Assembly: GCA_946623365.1 (NCBI GenBank)
Contig: CAMORE010000079.1
Span: 1-9,650 of the forward strand
Length of the DNA stretch: 9,650 bases
Direction: 5' to 3'
DNA from: an uncultured Acinetobacter sp.
Lineage (GTDB): Bacteria; Cyanobacteriota; Vampirovibrionia; Gastranaerophilales; Gastranaerophilaceae
In this document: positions 1 through 5,792 of the stretch, in pieces
Numbering within the stretch: position 1 is the stretch's first letter
Layout: every line of letters starts with the position of its first letter
Program-made: the position numbers and the translations under genes
The notes under the pieces: generated by a model
Told to the model about the DNA's origin: nothing
Databases searched by the model: none
Seen by the model: only the letters and a program-made list of their open reading frames with translations

Positions 1-3
1 TCT

Positions 4-110
4 ATGCCCGTAAGGGCATTCTAAACATCTTATTCTACCGGTGTTTTCCTTCTTTTCTTGGTACTTCTTTTCTTTCTTTTACATCCGAAATAAAAGGAAG
101 AAAGTAGGTA
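4..110 (+). repeat. Two-hairpin repeat module, copy 1
   Basis: This module has a short hairpin (ATGCCC-GTAA-GGGCAT, 4-19), a linker with TAAACA (22-27), CTTATTC (29-35) and CGGTGTTT (39-46), and a long pyrimidine/purine hairpin (62-81 pairing with 91-110). The long stem is 20 bp with one mismatch (67/105). Three of its pairs are T-G; these would be G-U wobbles in a plus-strand RNA but A-C mismatches in a minus-strand RNA. The same order of elements recurs at 313-421. No protein is encoded convincingly. The function is unknown; a structured RNA, an extragenic repeat or a processing/termination element are all possible. Confidence 0.6.
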
Positions 111-128
111 GGTTGGGTGAAACCCAAC
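108..128 (+). repeat. REP-like element: GTAG plus hairpin
   Basis: The tetranucleotide GTAG (108-111) is followed directly by a perfect 7-bp hairpin, GTTGGGT-GAA-ACCCAAC (112-128). GTAG next to a palindrome is the layout of REP sequences mobilised by REP-associated tyrosine transposases (RAYT, Y1/IS200 family). The TTGGGTGAAACCCAA core also recalls, from memory, extragenic palindromes common in cyanobacteria. No transposase gene lies in the window. Confidence 0.55.
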
Positions 129-159
129 AATAACTTATATGTGCAATTATTAGGACAAA

Positions 160-226
160 AAGTAGGGTGCGGTGTACCGCACCAACAAAATCATCAAATG
201 CCGGTGCGGTACACCGCACCCTACTT
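160..226. repeat. BIME-like inverted pair of REP palindromes
   Basis: A perfect 24-bp inverted repeat (160-183 and 203-226) has a 19-nt spacer. Each arm contains GTAG (162-165), or CTAC in reverse (221-224), flanking a nested palindrome GGTGCGGT-(GT or AC)-ACCGCACC. Each arm can therefore fold alone, or the two can pair with each other. Two REPs in inverted orientation match the BIME arrangement known from enterobacteria and pseudomonads. The arms are far more GC-rich than their surroundings, which suggests an inserted element. Confidence 0.65.
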
Positions 227-267
227 GCTTCAAAACTATTGTCGTGGAAATTGCCGTTCTTGCGAAA

Positions 268-296
268 GCTGCGCAGCACAATTCGGCTCTGCCGAA
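268..296. repeat. Two adjacent short palindromes
   Basis: GCTGCGCAGC (268-277) is a perfect 10-bp palindrome. Four bases on, TTCGGC-TCT-GCCGAA (282-296) is a 6-bp hairpin with a 3-nt loop. They fill the space between the BIME-like pair and the second hairpin module, and may be remnants of further repeat units. Neither has a following T tract. Confidence 0.4.
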
Positions 297-312
297 CCAG
301 CCATTTAGTCTT

Positions 313-421
313 TCAGCCGAAGGCTGATATAAACAGCTTATTCAGCTCGGTGTTTCTCTCCTCTTTTTGCTACTTTTTCTCCTCTCTTTACCTCAAACAA
401 TAAAGAGAGGAGAAAAAGTAG
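313..421 (+). repeat. Two-hairpin repeat module, copy 2
   Basis: The short hairpin TCAGCC-GAA-GGCTGA (313-327) is followed by TAAACA (330-335), CTTATTC (337-343) and CGGTGTTT (348-355). A perfect 21-bp inverted repeat (370-390 and 401-421) with a 10-nt loop completes the module. Element order and spacing match copy 1 at 4-110, although both stems differ in sequence. The long stem is pyrimidine-rich on its left arm and purine-rich on its right in both copies, and each right arm contains a GTAG (104-107 and 418-421). No coding capacity is apparent. Confidence 0.65.
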
Positions 422-440
422 ATATAATATGAGTTATTGT

Positions 441-476
441 ATAAATGCAACAAAATATGTTATTTGTTGCATTTAT
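441..476. repeat. Perfect 14-bp inverted repeat
   Basis: The arms at 441-454 and 463-476 are exactly complementary around an 8-nt loop and centre on TGCAACAAA / TTTGTTGCA. No T tract follows on either strand, so this is not a standard intrinsic terminator. It could be a protein-binding palindrome, a small-RNA hairpin or a repeat remnant. The stretch 477-584 that follows contains only weak palindromes (487-502, and 508-514 with 538-544) and no gene that I can support. Confidence 0.5.
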
Positions 477-584
477 GTGACTAATCGCTATACATGTACA
501 GCAATAACAGGATTCGCTTACTTTTAGGCAGTAATTAAATCCTGATAATGAGTTCTTTTAAATTACCTTAATTAATATAAGCAT

Positions 585-619
585 AAAAAAAAGCTATGAA
601 CTTTTTATCGTGCATAGCT
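585..619 (-). terminator. Weak intrinsic terminator, minus strand
   Basis: Read on the minus strand, AGCTATG (619-613) pairs with CATAGCT (598-592) across a 14-nt loop and runs straight into a run of eight Ts (592-585). The stem is short and AT-rich. It lies downstream of the min operon, behind the stronger terminator at 788-823, and could act as a back-up. Confidence 0.35.
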
Positions 620-689
620 GTTGATTAGGGATATGTGTATCGTCGTTTTTAAGGAGTATAGTTATATATTAACAGTGAGCGTTCAAAAT

Positions 690-714
690 AAAATCATCAG
701 AATAGATGATTTTT
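690..714 (+). terminator. Weak hairpin with T tract
   Basis: AAAATCATC (690-698) pairs with GATGATTTT (705-713) around a 6-nt loop, and the T run continues to 714. The stem contains only two G-C pairs, so termination strength is doubtful. No plus-strand gene ends upstream. It may simply be another member of the hairpin cluster that fills 1-840. Confidence 0.3.
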
Positions 715-787
715 GTAATAAAACTTAACATTTTATAAAAAAAACTATTGAAATTCAGAAATATAAGACATAAAACTGTTTTTAAAT

Positions 788-823
788 AAAAAAGCGGTGA
801 CTGAAAACAGTCATCGCTTTTTT
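788..823 (-). terminator. Bidirectional intrinsic terminator after minE
   Basis: A 16-bp stem (788-803 with 808-823) surrounds the loop AAAA, with the core GCGGTGACTG / CAGTCATCGC flanked by A6 and T6. The single imperfect pair (797/814) is G-U in a plus-strand RNA and A-C in a minus-strand RNA. It sits 19 nt past the minE stop codon and is the obvious terminator of the min operon. The symmetric A/T flanks allow it to work in both directions. Confidence 0.8.
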
Positions 824-841
824 ATAAAATAATCACCTTAA

Positions 842-1459
842 CTACATAGTTTCAGTTAAATCTACATTTTCAGAGTCTTCTGATTTAAAAGGATTTGCAG
901 ATTGATTACCGCTCATTTCTTCAGGAGCAGACATCTCTTTTTTCTTAATTATTTTTGGAACTTCTGTTAACTCTTTGGCTATGGCATCAGTTTTATCAGC
1001 TTCTGCTTTTTCTTCATCAGTCATATTATTAATTTCAGAAGATTCGTCTGATACATCTGCAGTATCTTCCCCTGAATCATCACCACTTATCAATTCTGAT
1101 TCTTCGCTCGCTTGCTGAGCCAAAGCTTTTAACGCTTCTTCTCTCTGTTTTATAGCTGCATCAATTTCTTCTTCATCCTTTGCTCTGATAACAGGAATTG
1201 AAAGCATCAAAGCTACCTGATCTCCTTCTTGCTCAAAATTCAGATCCAAAAGCTCCTTATCTAACTCAACATACCTTGAAAGCAAGTCAATAAGTTCGCT
1301 TCTCATTTGTTCCAGAATCCTCGGAGTAAGATTGGTTCTATCTTGCATAAGAACCAGTTTCAGCCGGTTTGTAGCGACTGATTTTGAGGCATCTTCTACC
1401 TCTTCTTGCGGTCGAAAGAACTTTGCAACAGTATTATATATATTCGTTAGAAGGCTCAT
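842..1459 (-). CDS. minE: Cell division topological specificity factor MinE with long acidic C-terminal extension
   Basis: MinE stimulates the MinD ATPase on the membrane and drives Min oscillation, keeping the MinC inhibitor away from midcell. Residues 1-15 (MSLLTNIYNTVAKFF) form the expected amphipathic membrane-targeting helix. Residues about 25-45 (with RLKLVLMQDR) match the anti-MinCD segment, and about 46-93 (YVELDKELLDLNFEQ) match the dimerisation domain. MinE is usually 80-100 residues; this protein has 205. Residues about 94-205 form an added tail that is rich in Glu, Asp and Ser, looks disordered, and carries one basic patch, KIIKKK (169-174). The start lies 1 nt after the minD stop, behind GAAGGTG, so translation is probably coupled to minD. 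The reading frame is intact across the extension, which ends just before the operon terminator. The core assignment is secure; the role of the tail is unknown. Confidence 0.93.
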   Translation of the reverse strand: MSLLTNIYNTVAKFFRPQEEVEDASKSVATNRLKLVLMQDRTNLTPRILEQMRSELIDLLSRYVELDKELLDLNFEQEGDQVALMLSIPVIRAKDEEEIDAAIKQREEALKALAQQASEESELISGDDSGEDTADVSDESSEINNMTDEEKAEADKTDAIAKELTEVPKIIKKKEMSAPEEMSGNQSANPFKSEDSENVDLTETM

Positions 1460-1460
1460 A

Positions 1461-2273
1461 TTACACCTTCACTTTCAGTTTTGATATTGCATTTTTTAGT
1501 TTAGCCATAAATCCTTTTGGTTCATCTAAGTCAAGGAAAGGAACTTCTTCGCCCAAAATTCTTTCTGCCACATTCCTATATGCCTTTCCTGCTAATGCAT
1601 TTTCGTCATTAACAATAGGTTCGCCTTTATTTGTTGATGTTATAATTCCGGTATCTTCAGGAATTATGCCGATAAGCGGAATCTCCAGAATACCGACAAC
1701 ATCATCAACACTCATCATCTCATTGGATTTAATAAGGTTTGGACGAACTCTGTTTAATAACAGTTTAACACTTGTTATTTCTTCTTTTGTGTTTAAAAGT
1801 CCGATTATTCTGTCTGCATCACGAATAGCAGACATTTCAGGAGTTGTTACAACAATTGCTTCGCTGGCTCCTGCTACCGCATTTTGGAAACCTTGTTCTA
1901 TACCTGCAGGACAATCTACCAAAACAAAATCGTTTTCTTCTTTTAATGTATCACAGATTTCTTTTAATTGTTCTGCATTTACAGCTGTTTTATCTCTGGT
2001 TTGAGCGGCTGCAAGAAGCTGAAGATTCGGATTTTTCTTATCTTTAACCAATGCTTGTTTTAATTTACATCGTTCCTCTATCACATCAACAATTGTATAA
2101 ACAATTCTATTTTCCAAACCCAATAGCAAATCAAGATTTCTCAACCCTAAATCTGTATCAATCAATACAACTTTATTTCCTGATTTTGCAAGAGCAGTCC
2201 CAATATTTGCACTTGTAGTTGTTTTTCCGACACCGCCTTTTCCGGATGTTATTACTATTACACGACCAGTCAT
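1461..2273 (-). CDS. minD: Septum site-determining ATPase MinD
   Basis: MinD is a ParA/Mrp-type ATPase. It dimerises with ATP, binds the inner membrane face, recruits MinC to block FtsZ assembly at the poles, and is released by MinE. At 270 residues it has normal length. The deviant Walker A motif GKGGVGKTT (11-19) has the signature lysine K12 and catalytic K17. Switch I is DTDLGLRNLD (39-48), and Walker B/switch II is VLVDCPAG (117-124, with D120). The C-terminal end (FMAKLKNAISKLKVKV) is a basic amphipathic helix suited to membrane binding. The ATG overlaps the minC stop by one base (TAATG), with a strong AAGGAGA ribosome site 5 nt upstream inside minC. The N-terminal sequence resembles cyanobacterial and plastid MinD. 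Confidence 0.97.
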   Translation of the reverse strand: MTGRVIVITSGKGGVGKTTTSANIGTALAKSGNKVVLIDTDLGLRNLDLLLGLENRIVYTIVDVIEERCKLKQALVKDKKNPNLQLLAAAQTRDKTAVNAEQLKEICDTLKEENDFVLVDCPAGIEQGFQNAVAGASEAIVVTTPEMSAIRDADRIIGLLNTKEEITSVKLLLNRVRPNLIKSNEMMSVDDVVGILEIPLIGIIPEDTGIITSTNKGEPIVNDENALAGKAYRNVAERILGEEVPFLDLDEPKGFMAKLKNAISKLKVKV

Positions 2274-3295
2274 TAATCTCTCCTTAATTTTTTATAAATC
2301 ACAATTTTACCATCTTCTATAAGAGCCTCCTCAGGAGTAAACTCATTTGATTTTTGTACATAAGGTACGTTCAATGTATCATTACGCCTTGCGTAAAGTC
2401 CTGCTATTCTTAGCTGAATAGCGTTTAATTTTAGTGCTCTTACTTTTGATGTTACATTGCCTGTATTTCCTGCATGCGCAATACCGCCAAGGATTCCCCA
2501 AACAGTAATATCACCGCTTGCTATAATTTCACTTCCCGGATGAGCATCACCTATAATTAATATGTTTCCGTCAAAACTGACTGTTTGTCCTGAACGAAGT
2601 GTTTTATGGATGTATAAAGTCGGAAGAGTTCCGGTACTAACCGAACTTTCCTCCATTCCTTCAGGTAAAACATTCCCTGTATCCAGCAAAATATATTTAC
2701 TGCACTCTTCTCTTGGAAGTAATCCCTCGTTAGCAGCAAGTCTGCTAAATTCTCCTGTTTCATAATTTTCAGAAGGTATAACTTCTGAAAGTTCTTCGGT
2801 TGAAACTTCGTCATAAATATCTTCAATTCCTTCGGCAGTTTCTATAGGACCTGAAGATATATTCATATTTGCATGGACTTCTAATGTCATGTCAGAATTT
2901 TTAGATATGACTTCTGAATCATTTTCAGTCTTTTCAACAACAGGTTCACTTTTTATGTATTCTTCAATACAGGATGAATCTAACACGCTATATTCGGATT
3001 CATTTGGACTCTCTGTTGATACTTTTATACCAAGACTAACAGCAGACGCTTCTGTTTGCTCTGATGTAGTATTAATAAGTTGTATTGAAGCATCCATTGA
3101 TTCAATCAGCGCTTTAATACTAAGTAACTGAGATTGCTTTAAATCTATACTTCCCAGTTTCAAATAAAGTTTTTTCCCTTTAACATCGGGATGTTCCATT
3201 ATTGAGCTTAATTCAAACACTAACTGTGAATTACTTTGAGCATTGCTCAAATCAATAATAAAACCATTTTCTACAGTGCTCTTTTCCATTAACAT
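2273..3295 (-). CDS. minC: Septum site-determining protein MinC with expanded acidic linker
   Basis: MinC, recruited by MinD, antagonises FtsZ polymerisation away from midcell. Residues about 8-93 fit the N-terminal FtsZ-inhibiting domain (hydrophobic pattern KKLYLKLGSIDL, then LGIKV). Residues about 227-325 form the C-terminal beta-helical domain that dimerises and binds MinD, with RSGQ (234-237) and TVWGILGGIAHAG (264-276). Between them lies an acidic, probably flexible linker of about 130 residues. E. coli MinC has about 231 residues, whereas this one has 340. The first ATG is taken as the start because GGGA lies about 11 nt upstream; the ATG two codons later is an alternative. This is the first gene of the min operon, and its stop overlaps minD. 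Confidence 0.92.
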   Translation of the reverse strand: MLMEKSTVENGFIIDLSNAQSNSQLVFELSSIMEHPDVKGKKLYLKLGSIDLKQSQLLSIKALIESMDASIQLINTTSEQTEASAVSLGIKVSTESPNESEYSVLDSSCIEEYIKSEPVVEKTENDSEVISKNSDMTLEVHANMNISSGPIETAEGIEDIYDEVSTEELSEVIPSENYETGEFSRLAANEGLLPREECSKYILLDTGNVLPEGMEESSVSTGTLPTLYIHKTLRSGQTVSFDGNILIIGDAHPGSEIIASGDITVWGILGGIAHAGNTGNVTSKVRALKLNAIQLRIAGLYARRNDTLNVPYVQKSNEFTPEEALIEDGKIVIYKKLRRD

Positions 3296-3331
3296 AATAA
3301 CTAATTCCCAAATTGATATGTGACAATATAA

Positions 3332-3360
3332 AGAATACTTTAAATAAATACGTTATTCAA
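3332..3360 (-). promoter_or_regulatory. Candidate promoter of the minCDE operon
   Basis: On the minus strand, TTGAAT (3360-3355) and TATTCT (3337-3332) are separated by 17 nt. Each matches four of six positions of the sigma-70 hexamers. The predicted leader to the minC ATG would be about 30 nt. The region is AT-rich, so chance matches are likely. The rest of the 209-bp divergent gap (3296-3504) holds an inverted repeat, TTGTAAA (3375-3381) / TTTACAA (3393-3399), and no gene. Confidence 0.35.
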
Positions 3361-3471
3361 TAAAGTGTGACGCTTTGTAAAGTTAAGATTTATTTACAAT
3401 TCGGCAATTATAAAATTACTATAAACAACTACATTCTATATAATATCAAATTACGCTTTTTATTTTGGACG

Positions 3472-3480
3472 TGATATAAT
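3472..3480 (+). promoter_or_regulatory. Extended -10 promoter for tilS-hpt
   Basis: TGATATAAT (3472-3480) is a perfect TGnTATAAT extended -10 element. It lies 24 nt before the tilS ATG, giving a short leader of about 18 nt. No good -35 hexamer is seen at the expected distance, which extended -10 promoters tolerate. A second TATAAT occurs at 3439-3444. Confidence 0.5.
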
Positions 3481-3504
3481 TGTGTAATCAAAGACTTAGA
3501 AATT

Positions 3505-4872
3505 ATGATAAATAGAGTTGCAGATTTTTTAAGGAAATATCATTTAGAAGATAAAACCGTTATTGTTGGATTTTCAGGCGGTTATGATTCCATGTGCTTA
3601 CTGGATATTTTGTCTAAAGTTAAAGATTTACCTGATTTTTTTGACTTTGAAGTTATTGCAGCTCACTTTAATCACAATTGGAGAGGAGAAGAATCATTAA
3701 GAGAACAGGAAGTTTGCAGGATGTTCTCTGCCTCAAGAGGCTTTGAATTTTATACTAAAAATGCACCCTCTACACTTAAGAAAACTGAAAATGATGCAAG
3801 ACTTGCAAGATATGAATTTTTTGAAGAAGCATATGAAGAATTCGATGCAGATGCGGTATTAACTGCACACAACAAGGATGATAATGCGGAAACAGTATTA
3901 TATAGAATTTTAAAAGGAACAGGAATTGTAGGTTTAAAAGGAATTGCCGAAAAACGAAAATATTTTTATCGTCCTCTTCTTAAGACATACAGGTCGGAAA
4001 TTATGCAATATTGCAAAGAAAACAACCTTTCCCCTAATTGTGATTCATCAAACATGGATATCAAGTATCAAAGAAATTATATCCGGTTGAATGTAATACC
4101 AATGTTAGAAAAAATAAATCCTGAAGTAAAAGAAGCACTAAACACTTTAGCAGAAAATGCTTCCAGCGATAACAATATAATTGAAGATTATATAAGTACT
4201 ATAAGACCAAAAATATTTCAACAAGATACTATTAACTCTAAGGAATATAAATCCCTATCCAATCCGATAAAGAAACGTTTTTTGTATGAGTTTATTCAAA
4301 TGCTCGGATTAGATTACGATTCAAAAAAAATAAAAGAAATAGGTAATTTTATAGAAGAAAATTTAGATAGAAGAAATGGCAGCACGCTCTCTTTGACAAC
4401 AAAAACATGGTTATATGCTGATGAGAAAATAGTGGAAGTAATACCTCACAAAAGAAAGATAGCAGCTGATAAACTGATTCCTGTAAAAATAAATAAAGAA
4501 GGCTCATATAAATTCAATGATAAAATATTTACCATAAAAAAATACAAAGATAATGAACTATTTGTATTTCCGTCTTCCACAGCGAACTTTGCATACGTTG
4601 ACATATCCAAAATAGGTTTTCCGCTTACATTGAGAACAAGAAGAGAAGGGGATATGATTACACCTTTCGGTATGAAAGGCAACATGAAATTAAAAAAATA
4701 TATGAACGCAAAGGGAGTTTCAAAACACAGAAGAGATGAAATTCCTTTGTTATGCAGCGACACAGAAGTTTTATGGGTAACCGGAGTAGGTTTAAGCAAC
4801 AGAATTAGTGTTATAGATAAACCTTCACATGTAATAGAAGTTTCTACATCAGAAACAAATATAAAAGGATAA
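3505..4872 (+). CDS. tilS: tRNA(Ile)-lysidine synthase TilS
   Basis: TilS ligates lysine to C34 of the AUA-reading tRNA-Ile2 using ATP, changing both codon and aminoacylation identity; it is normally essential. At 455 residues the length is typical. The N-terminal PP-loop ATP pyrophosphatase motif is SGGYDS (24-29). It is followed by the family motifs HFNHNWRGEES and HNKDDNAETVLYRILKGTG in the catalytic domain. The C-terminal RNA-binding domain has RTRREGDMITPFGMKG and KLKKYMNAKGV. The ATG at 3505 gives the usual N-terminus just ahead of the PP-loop, although no clear ribosome site precedes it, so a short leader may be used. The stop is 2 nt before hpt, which suggests an operon; tilS-hpt is a recurrent bacterial pairing. 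Confidence 0.95.
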   Translation: MINRVADFLRKYHLEDKTVIVGFSGGYDSMCLLDILSKVKDLPDFFDFEVIAAHFNHNWRGEESLREQEVCRMFSASRGFEFYTKNAPSTLKKTENDARLARYEFFEEAYEEFDADAVLTAHNKDDNAETVLYRILKGTGIVGLKGIAEKRKYFYRPLLKTYRSEIMQYCKENNLSPNCDSSNMDIKYQRNYIRLNVIPMLEKINPEVKEALNTLAENASSDNNIIEDYISTIRPKIFQQDTINSKEYKSLSNPIKKRFLYEFIQMLGLDYDSKKIKEIGNFIEENLDRRNGSTLSLTTKTWLYADEKIVEVIPHKRKIAADKLIPVKINKEGSYKFNDKIFTIKKYKDNELFVFPSSTANFAYVDISKIGFPLTLRTRREGDMITPFGMKGNMKLKKYMNAKGVSKHRRDEIPLLCSDTEVLWVTGVGLSNRISVIDKPSHVIEVSTSETNIKG

Positions 4873-4874
4873 AT

Positions 4875-5405
4875 ATGATTACAAAGAACGATATAAAACC
4901 ACTTATAACATCAGATGAAATTCAGCAAAAGATTCTGGAATTAAGTACAAGATTAAATGATGTATACAAAAACGAAGAGCTTTATCTGATATGCGTTTTG
5001 AAAGGTTCTGTTATGTTTATGACAGATTTGGCAAAACATTTAACAATGCCTGTCAAGATGGAATTTATAAGGCTTTCAAGCTACGGTTCAGGTACTGCTT
5101 CCAGCGGAAAAGTTAACGCTGTTGATATACAACTGCCTGATTTAAACGGGAAAAATGTACTTATAATAGAAGATATAATCGATACCGGACATACCGCAAA
5201 ATTCTTGTTAGACTTTTTATATCACAATTTTGTATTTAAAGATTTAAAATTTTGTTCACTTCTTGATAAAAAGTGCAAAAGACAAGTAGATATAAATGCA
5301 GATTATTATTGCTTTGATGTAGATGATAAATTTCTTGTAGGATACGGCCTGGATCTGGATGGTAAATACAGAAATCTTCCTTTTATCGGATACATAGAAT
5401 TATAA
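4875..5405 (+). CDS. hpt: Hypoxanthine phosphoribosyltransferase
   Basis: This cytosolic enzyme transfers phosphoribose from PRPP to hypoxanthine, and usually guanine, giving IMP or GMP in purine salvage. The protein has 176 residues, normal for bacterial Hpt. Visible motifs are the LKGS loop (42-45), the flexible loop with SSYGSGTASSG (68-78), the PRPP-binding signature IIEDIIDTGHT (97-107), and the C-terminal base/Mg segment DKFLVGYGLDLDGKYRNLP (151-169). The ATG follows the tilS stop by 2 nt, and AAAGGA at the end of tilS provides the ribosome site. No terminator is seen after the stop; the next gene has its own promoter. The assignment is firm, while the preference for hypoxanthine or guanine cannot be read from the sequence. 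Confidence 0.95.
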   Translation: MITKNDIKPLITSDEIQQKILELSTRLNDVYKNEELYLICVLKGSVMFMTDLAKHLTMPVKMEFIRLSSYGSGTASSGKVNAVDIQLPDLNGKNVLIIEDIIDTGHTAKFLLDFLYHNFVFKDLKFCSLLDKKCKRQVDINADYYCFDVDDKFLVGYGLDLDGKYRNLPFIGYIEL

Positions 5406-5414
5406 ATTTAAACC

Positions 5415-5442
5415 TTGCAAATACCCTTTCAACATGTATAAT
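5415..5442 (+). promoter_or_regulatory. Promoter of the ferredoxin gene
   Basis: TTGCAA (5415-5420) and a perfect TATAAT (5437-5442) are separated by 16 nt, with TG directly before the -10. Transcription would start near 5449, giving a leader of about 69 nt. That leader contains an 18-bp inverted repeat, GTCAAA-N6-TTTGAC (5479-5496), either a small hairpin or an operator, and the ribosome site AAAGGAGA 6 nt before the ATG. Confidence 0.65.
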
Positions 5443-5517
5443 GATATTGTCTTGAAAAAGGCGGGAGATATTTAGAAGGTCAAACACTGTTTTGACTAAA
5501 GTTAAAGGAGAAATAAA

Positions 5518-5694
5518 ATGACAGTAACTATTGAAGATTCATGTATTGCTTGCGGCGCTTGCGAATCAATTTGTGACGCTGTATTCTCAGTAGAAGATAA
5601 GGCAGTTGTTAATGCTGCAAACATTGCAGGTAACGAAGATGCTGTTCAAGAAGCTGCAGGTGCTTGCCCTGTTTCAGCTATCATTGTTGAATAG
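5518..5694 (+). CDS. Small single-cluster [4Fe-4S] ferredoxin
   Basis: A 58-residue soluble low-potential electron carrier. The cluster motif is CIACGACESIC (C9, C12, C15, C19), with the distal CP pair (C50-P51) near the C-terminus, as in one-cluster ferredoxins of the Thermotoga and Desulfovibrio type. In those proteins the first three cysteines and the distal Cys-Pro cysteine bind the cluster, so C19 is the extra residue. In relatives the equivalent of C19 can form a disulfide with a cysteine that is absent here. The start follows a strong AAAGGAGA ribosome site. The gene has its own promoter and terminator and lies about 100 nt before the [FeFe]-hydrogenase, to which it may donate electrons. 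The middle of the protein is rich in Ala, Glu and Asp, giving an acidic protein as expected. Confidence 0.93.
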   Translation: MTVTIEDSCIACGACESICDAVFSVEDKAVVNAANIAGNEDAVQEAAGACPVSAIIVE

Positions 5695-5709
5695 TAAGAT
5701 TTAAAATAT

Positions 5710-5748
5710 TAAAAAAGATGCACTAATTTAAACGGTGCATCTTTTTTA
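5710..5748 (+). terminator. Intrinsic terminator after ferredoxin
   Basis: A perfect 14-bp stem (5710-5723 with 5735-5748) has the core GATGCAC / GTGCATC flanked by A6 and T6, and an 11-nt loop. It lies 15 nt after the ferredoxin stop, so the ferredoxin is probably transcribed alone and the hydrogenase starts from its own promoter. Confidence 0.85.
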
Positions 5749-5758
5749 TACTCTTTGT

Positions 5759-5776
5759 TTGTGATAATCTTTACAA
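5759..5776 (+). promoter_or_regulatory. Rex-like operator overlapping hydrogenase -10
   Basis: TTGTGATAATCTTTACAA is an 18-bp imperfect palindrome. Rex, the NADH/NAD+-sensing repressor, recognises TTGTGAA-N4-TTCACAA in some Gram-positives and TTGTTAA-N4-TTAACAA in Clostridia. The spacing here is identical, with one mismatch per half-site. It covers a plausible extended -10 (TG at 5760-5761, GATAAT at 5763-5768) located 24 nt before the hydrogenase ATG. Rex controls hydrogenase genes in several anaerobes. The rex gene is not in the window, so the assignment is an inference. Confidence 0.45.
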
Positions 5777-5792
5777 AGATAAGAGGAACACT

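Noticed and set aside
79..403. Short open frames on both strands (79-279 minus, 117-308 plus, 167-403 plus)
   Set aside because: They run through the hairpin and REP repeats, have no good ribosome sites, and their translations are low-quality, cysteine-rich or phenylalanine-rich strings with no family features.
1..430. Possible CRISPR array
   Set aside because: The repeated elements are two diverged modules and inverted palindromes, not regularly spaced identical direct repeats with unique spacers. There are no cas genes.
487..502. Palindrome around TACATGTA
   Set aside because: It is short, imperfect at the flanks, and of a kind expected by chance in AT-rich DNA; no gene lies nearby for it to control.
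651..726. AAGGAG at 651-656 followed by a 17-codon GTG frame from 675
   Set aside because: The GTG is about 18 nt from the ribosome-like site, too far for normal initiation. The frame is tiny and runs through a hairpin.
1384..2047. Long plus-strand frames antisense to minD and minE
   Set aside because: minD and minE are certain on the opposite strand. The antisense translation is Ser/Phe/Ile-rich without motifs and lacks a ribosome site, so it is a shadow of minD.
5449..5517. Riboswitch in the ferredoxin leader
   Set aside because: The leader is only about 69 nt with one 6-bp stem. I see no known riboswitch core.
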